This document shows, piece by piece, positions 5,477 to 6,187 of a stretch of 6,187 nucleotides of DNA. Source of the DNA: Chloroflexota bacterium (GTDB lineage Bacteria; Chloroflexota; Anaerolineae; Promineifilales; Promineifilaceae); the NCBI GenBank assembly GCA_008501785.1, contig QQUD01000386.1, forward strand, positions 15,132-21,318. Direction: 5' to 3'. The position numbers and the translations under genes are program-made. The stretch's first letter is position 1. Every line of letters starts with the position of its first letter. Below the pieces are notes generated by a model that was not told where the DNA came from, ran no database searches, and worked only from the letters and a program-made list of their open reading frames with translations.

Positions 5477-6187
5477 ATGACGATCCAAACCTCAAACAAT
5501 CGATGGCAAGGAATAGCATTTAAACGCTGGCAACTTTTAGGCAGTGTGTTGGTTGTTGTGCTGCTGATGGCATTTTACTCTCTTTCCGATGTGTCGCATC
5601 TGGCGCATGATCAGGCACTGGCAGGGGGAGATTGGTTGGGGGCGGCATTGTGCCACCGCATCACTGAGCGCTCGTTTACTATTGTTGGACGTCAATTTCC
5701 GCTATGTGCGCGTTGTACAGGTATGTATCTGGGTGTGATGCTCACGTTTGTGATGATGGGTTTGGCTGGACGGCTGCGGTGGGGCGATTTGCCCCCACTA
5801 AAGATTTTGTTGGTCTTGATTGGATTCATCGCTATCATGGGTGTGGATGGCGTTAATTCGTACACGCACTTTTTCCCAGATTTTCCACATGTGTACACGC
5901 CGCGCAATTGGCTGAGATTGCTCACCGGCATGGGCACGGGATTGGCGATGGGATTGGCGATTATTCCGATGCTGGCGCAAACGTTGTGGCGGTTGGATGT
6001 GTATCGACCTGTGCTCAGCTCATTTCGTGAATTGTTGGTGGTGGTGGCGGTGGCGGGAACGGCCGTTCTCCTTCTCCTCAGCAACCAACCAACCATCAAT
6101 TACGTATTGGCAATTGTAAGTACGGCCGGTGTGATCACGATTGTGACGGCGATTAACACGCTTTTGTTGCTAACGATTTTTCGAAAA
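5477..6187 (+). CDS. DUF2085 family membrane protein, 3'-truncated
   Basis: The frame is open from ATG 5477 to the window edge (237 codons). The N-terminal region has a first membrane segment at about residues 20-36. Next comes the family signature LCHRITERSFTIVGRQFPLC and ARCTGMYLG, with Cys59-His60, Arg65-Ser66, Cys77 and Cys80. The pattern C-H...C-x2-C-T-G suggests a metal or redox site, but no function is established for this family. Further likely membrane segments are at about 82-98, 110-126, 146-168, 186-203 and 209-235. The conserved D-G-V-N (124-127) and PRNWLRLLTG (142-151) also fit DUF2085. ATG 5477 has only a weak ribosome site (AGGG about 14 nt upstream), so the start is moderately sure. 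It is transcribed divergently from the FAD-subunit gene. The long minus-strand frame at 5692-6099 is an antisense shadow. Confidence 0.9.
   Translation, partial: MTIQTSNNRWQGIAFKRWQLLGSVLVVVLLMAFYSLSDVSHLAHDQALAGGDWLGAALCHRITERSFTIVGRQFPLCARCTGMYLGVMLTFVMMGLAGRLRWGDLPPLKILLVLIGFIAIMGVDGVNSYTHFFPDFPHVYTPRNWLRLLTGMGTGLAMGLAIIPMLAQTLWRLDVYRPVLSSFRELLVVVAVAGTAVLLLLSNQPTINYVLAIVSTAGVITIVTAINTLLLLTIFRK

Noticed and set aside
5692..6099. A 135-codon minus-strand ORF
   Set aside because: It is antisense to the DUF2085 gene, whose Cys motifs and membrane segments are clear, and its own product is low-complexity with no family features.

Overview
The window looks like chromosomal DNA from a free-living, didermless or atypical-envelope bacterium. 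My best guess is a member of the Chloroflexota (Anaerolineae/Ardenticatenia-like). This is inference from three things: a secreted protein ending in a 'Y-(L/M)-P-(L/F)-V-V' tail that I associate with that phylum, intergenic arrays with a 7-bp period, and a highly repeated 8-bp palindrome in coding DNA. A cyanobacterium-like source is the main alternative. There are no mobile-element genes and no CRISPR array.

Layout, left to right. 2-280 (+) is the 3' part of a response-regulator receiver domain. It ends one base from the stop of a convergent two-gene block on the minus strand: a low-molecular-weight protein tyrosine phosphatase (1476-1943) followed by a geranylgeranyl-reductase-family flavoprotein (282-1451). 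1964-2028 is an inverted array of heptamers. 2035-2536 (minus) is the RNase P RNA gene rnpB, with a promoter at 2543-2571. 2600-4090 (minus) encodes a secreted LamG-like plus SGNH/GDSL esterase. 4103-4471 is AT-rich and non-coding, and ends in a strong hairpin. 4472-5269 (minus) is a stand-alone FAD-binding subunit of the molybdenum hydroxylase (CoxM/XdhB) family with a TTG start. A 207-bp divergent intergenic region follows, with a second heptamer array and an extended -10 promoter. 5477-6187 (+) is a DUF2085 membrane protein that runs off the right edge.

The genes do not form one pathway. Every complete gene is on the minus strand, and the only clear operon is phosphatase-reductase (24-bp gap).

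The most unusual item is inside rnpB. A 124-nt element (2065-2188) lies between the 3' strand of P2 and the conserved ACAGAA of J2/4, where helix P19 lies in other bacteria. It can form a 12-bp closing helix, two 9-bp hairpins, and a 16-of-17 loop-loop pairing between the hairpin loops. Without it the RNA would be about 378 nt, close to the usual type A size. The second notable signal is ACGGCCGT, present six times in 6.2 kb and in all three codon phases, which suggests a genome-wide iterated palindrome.
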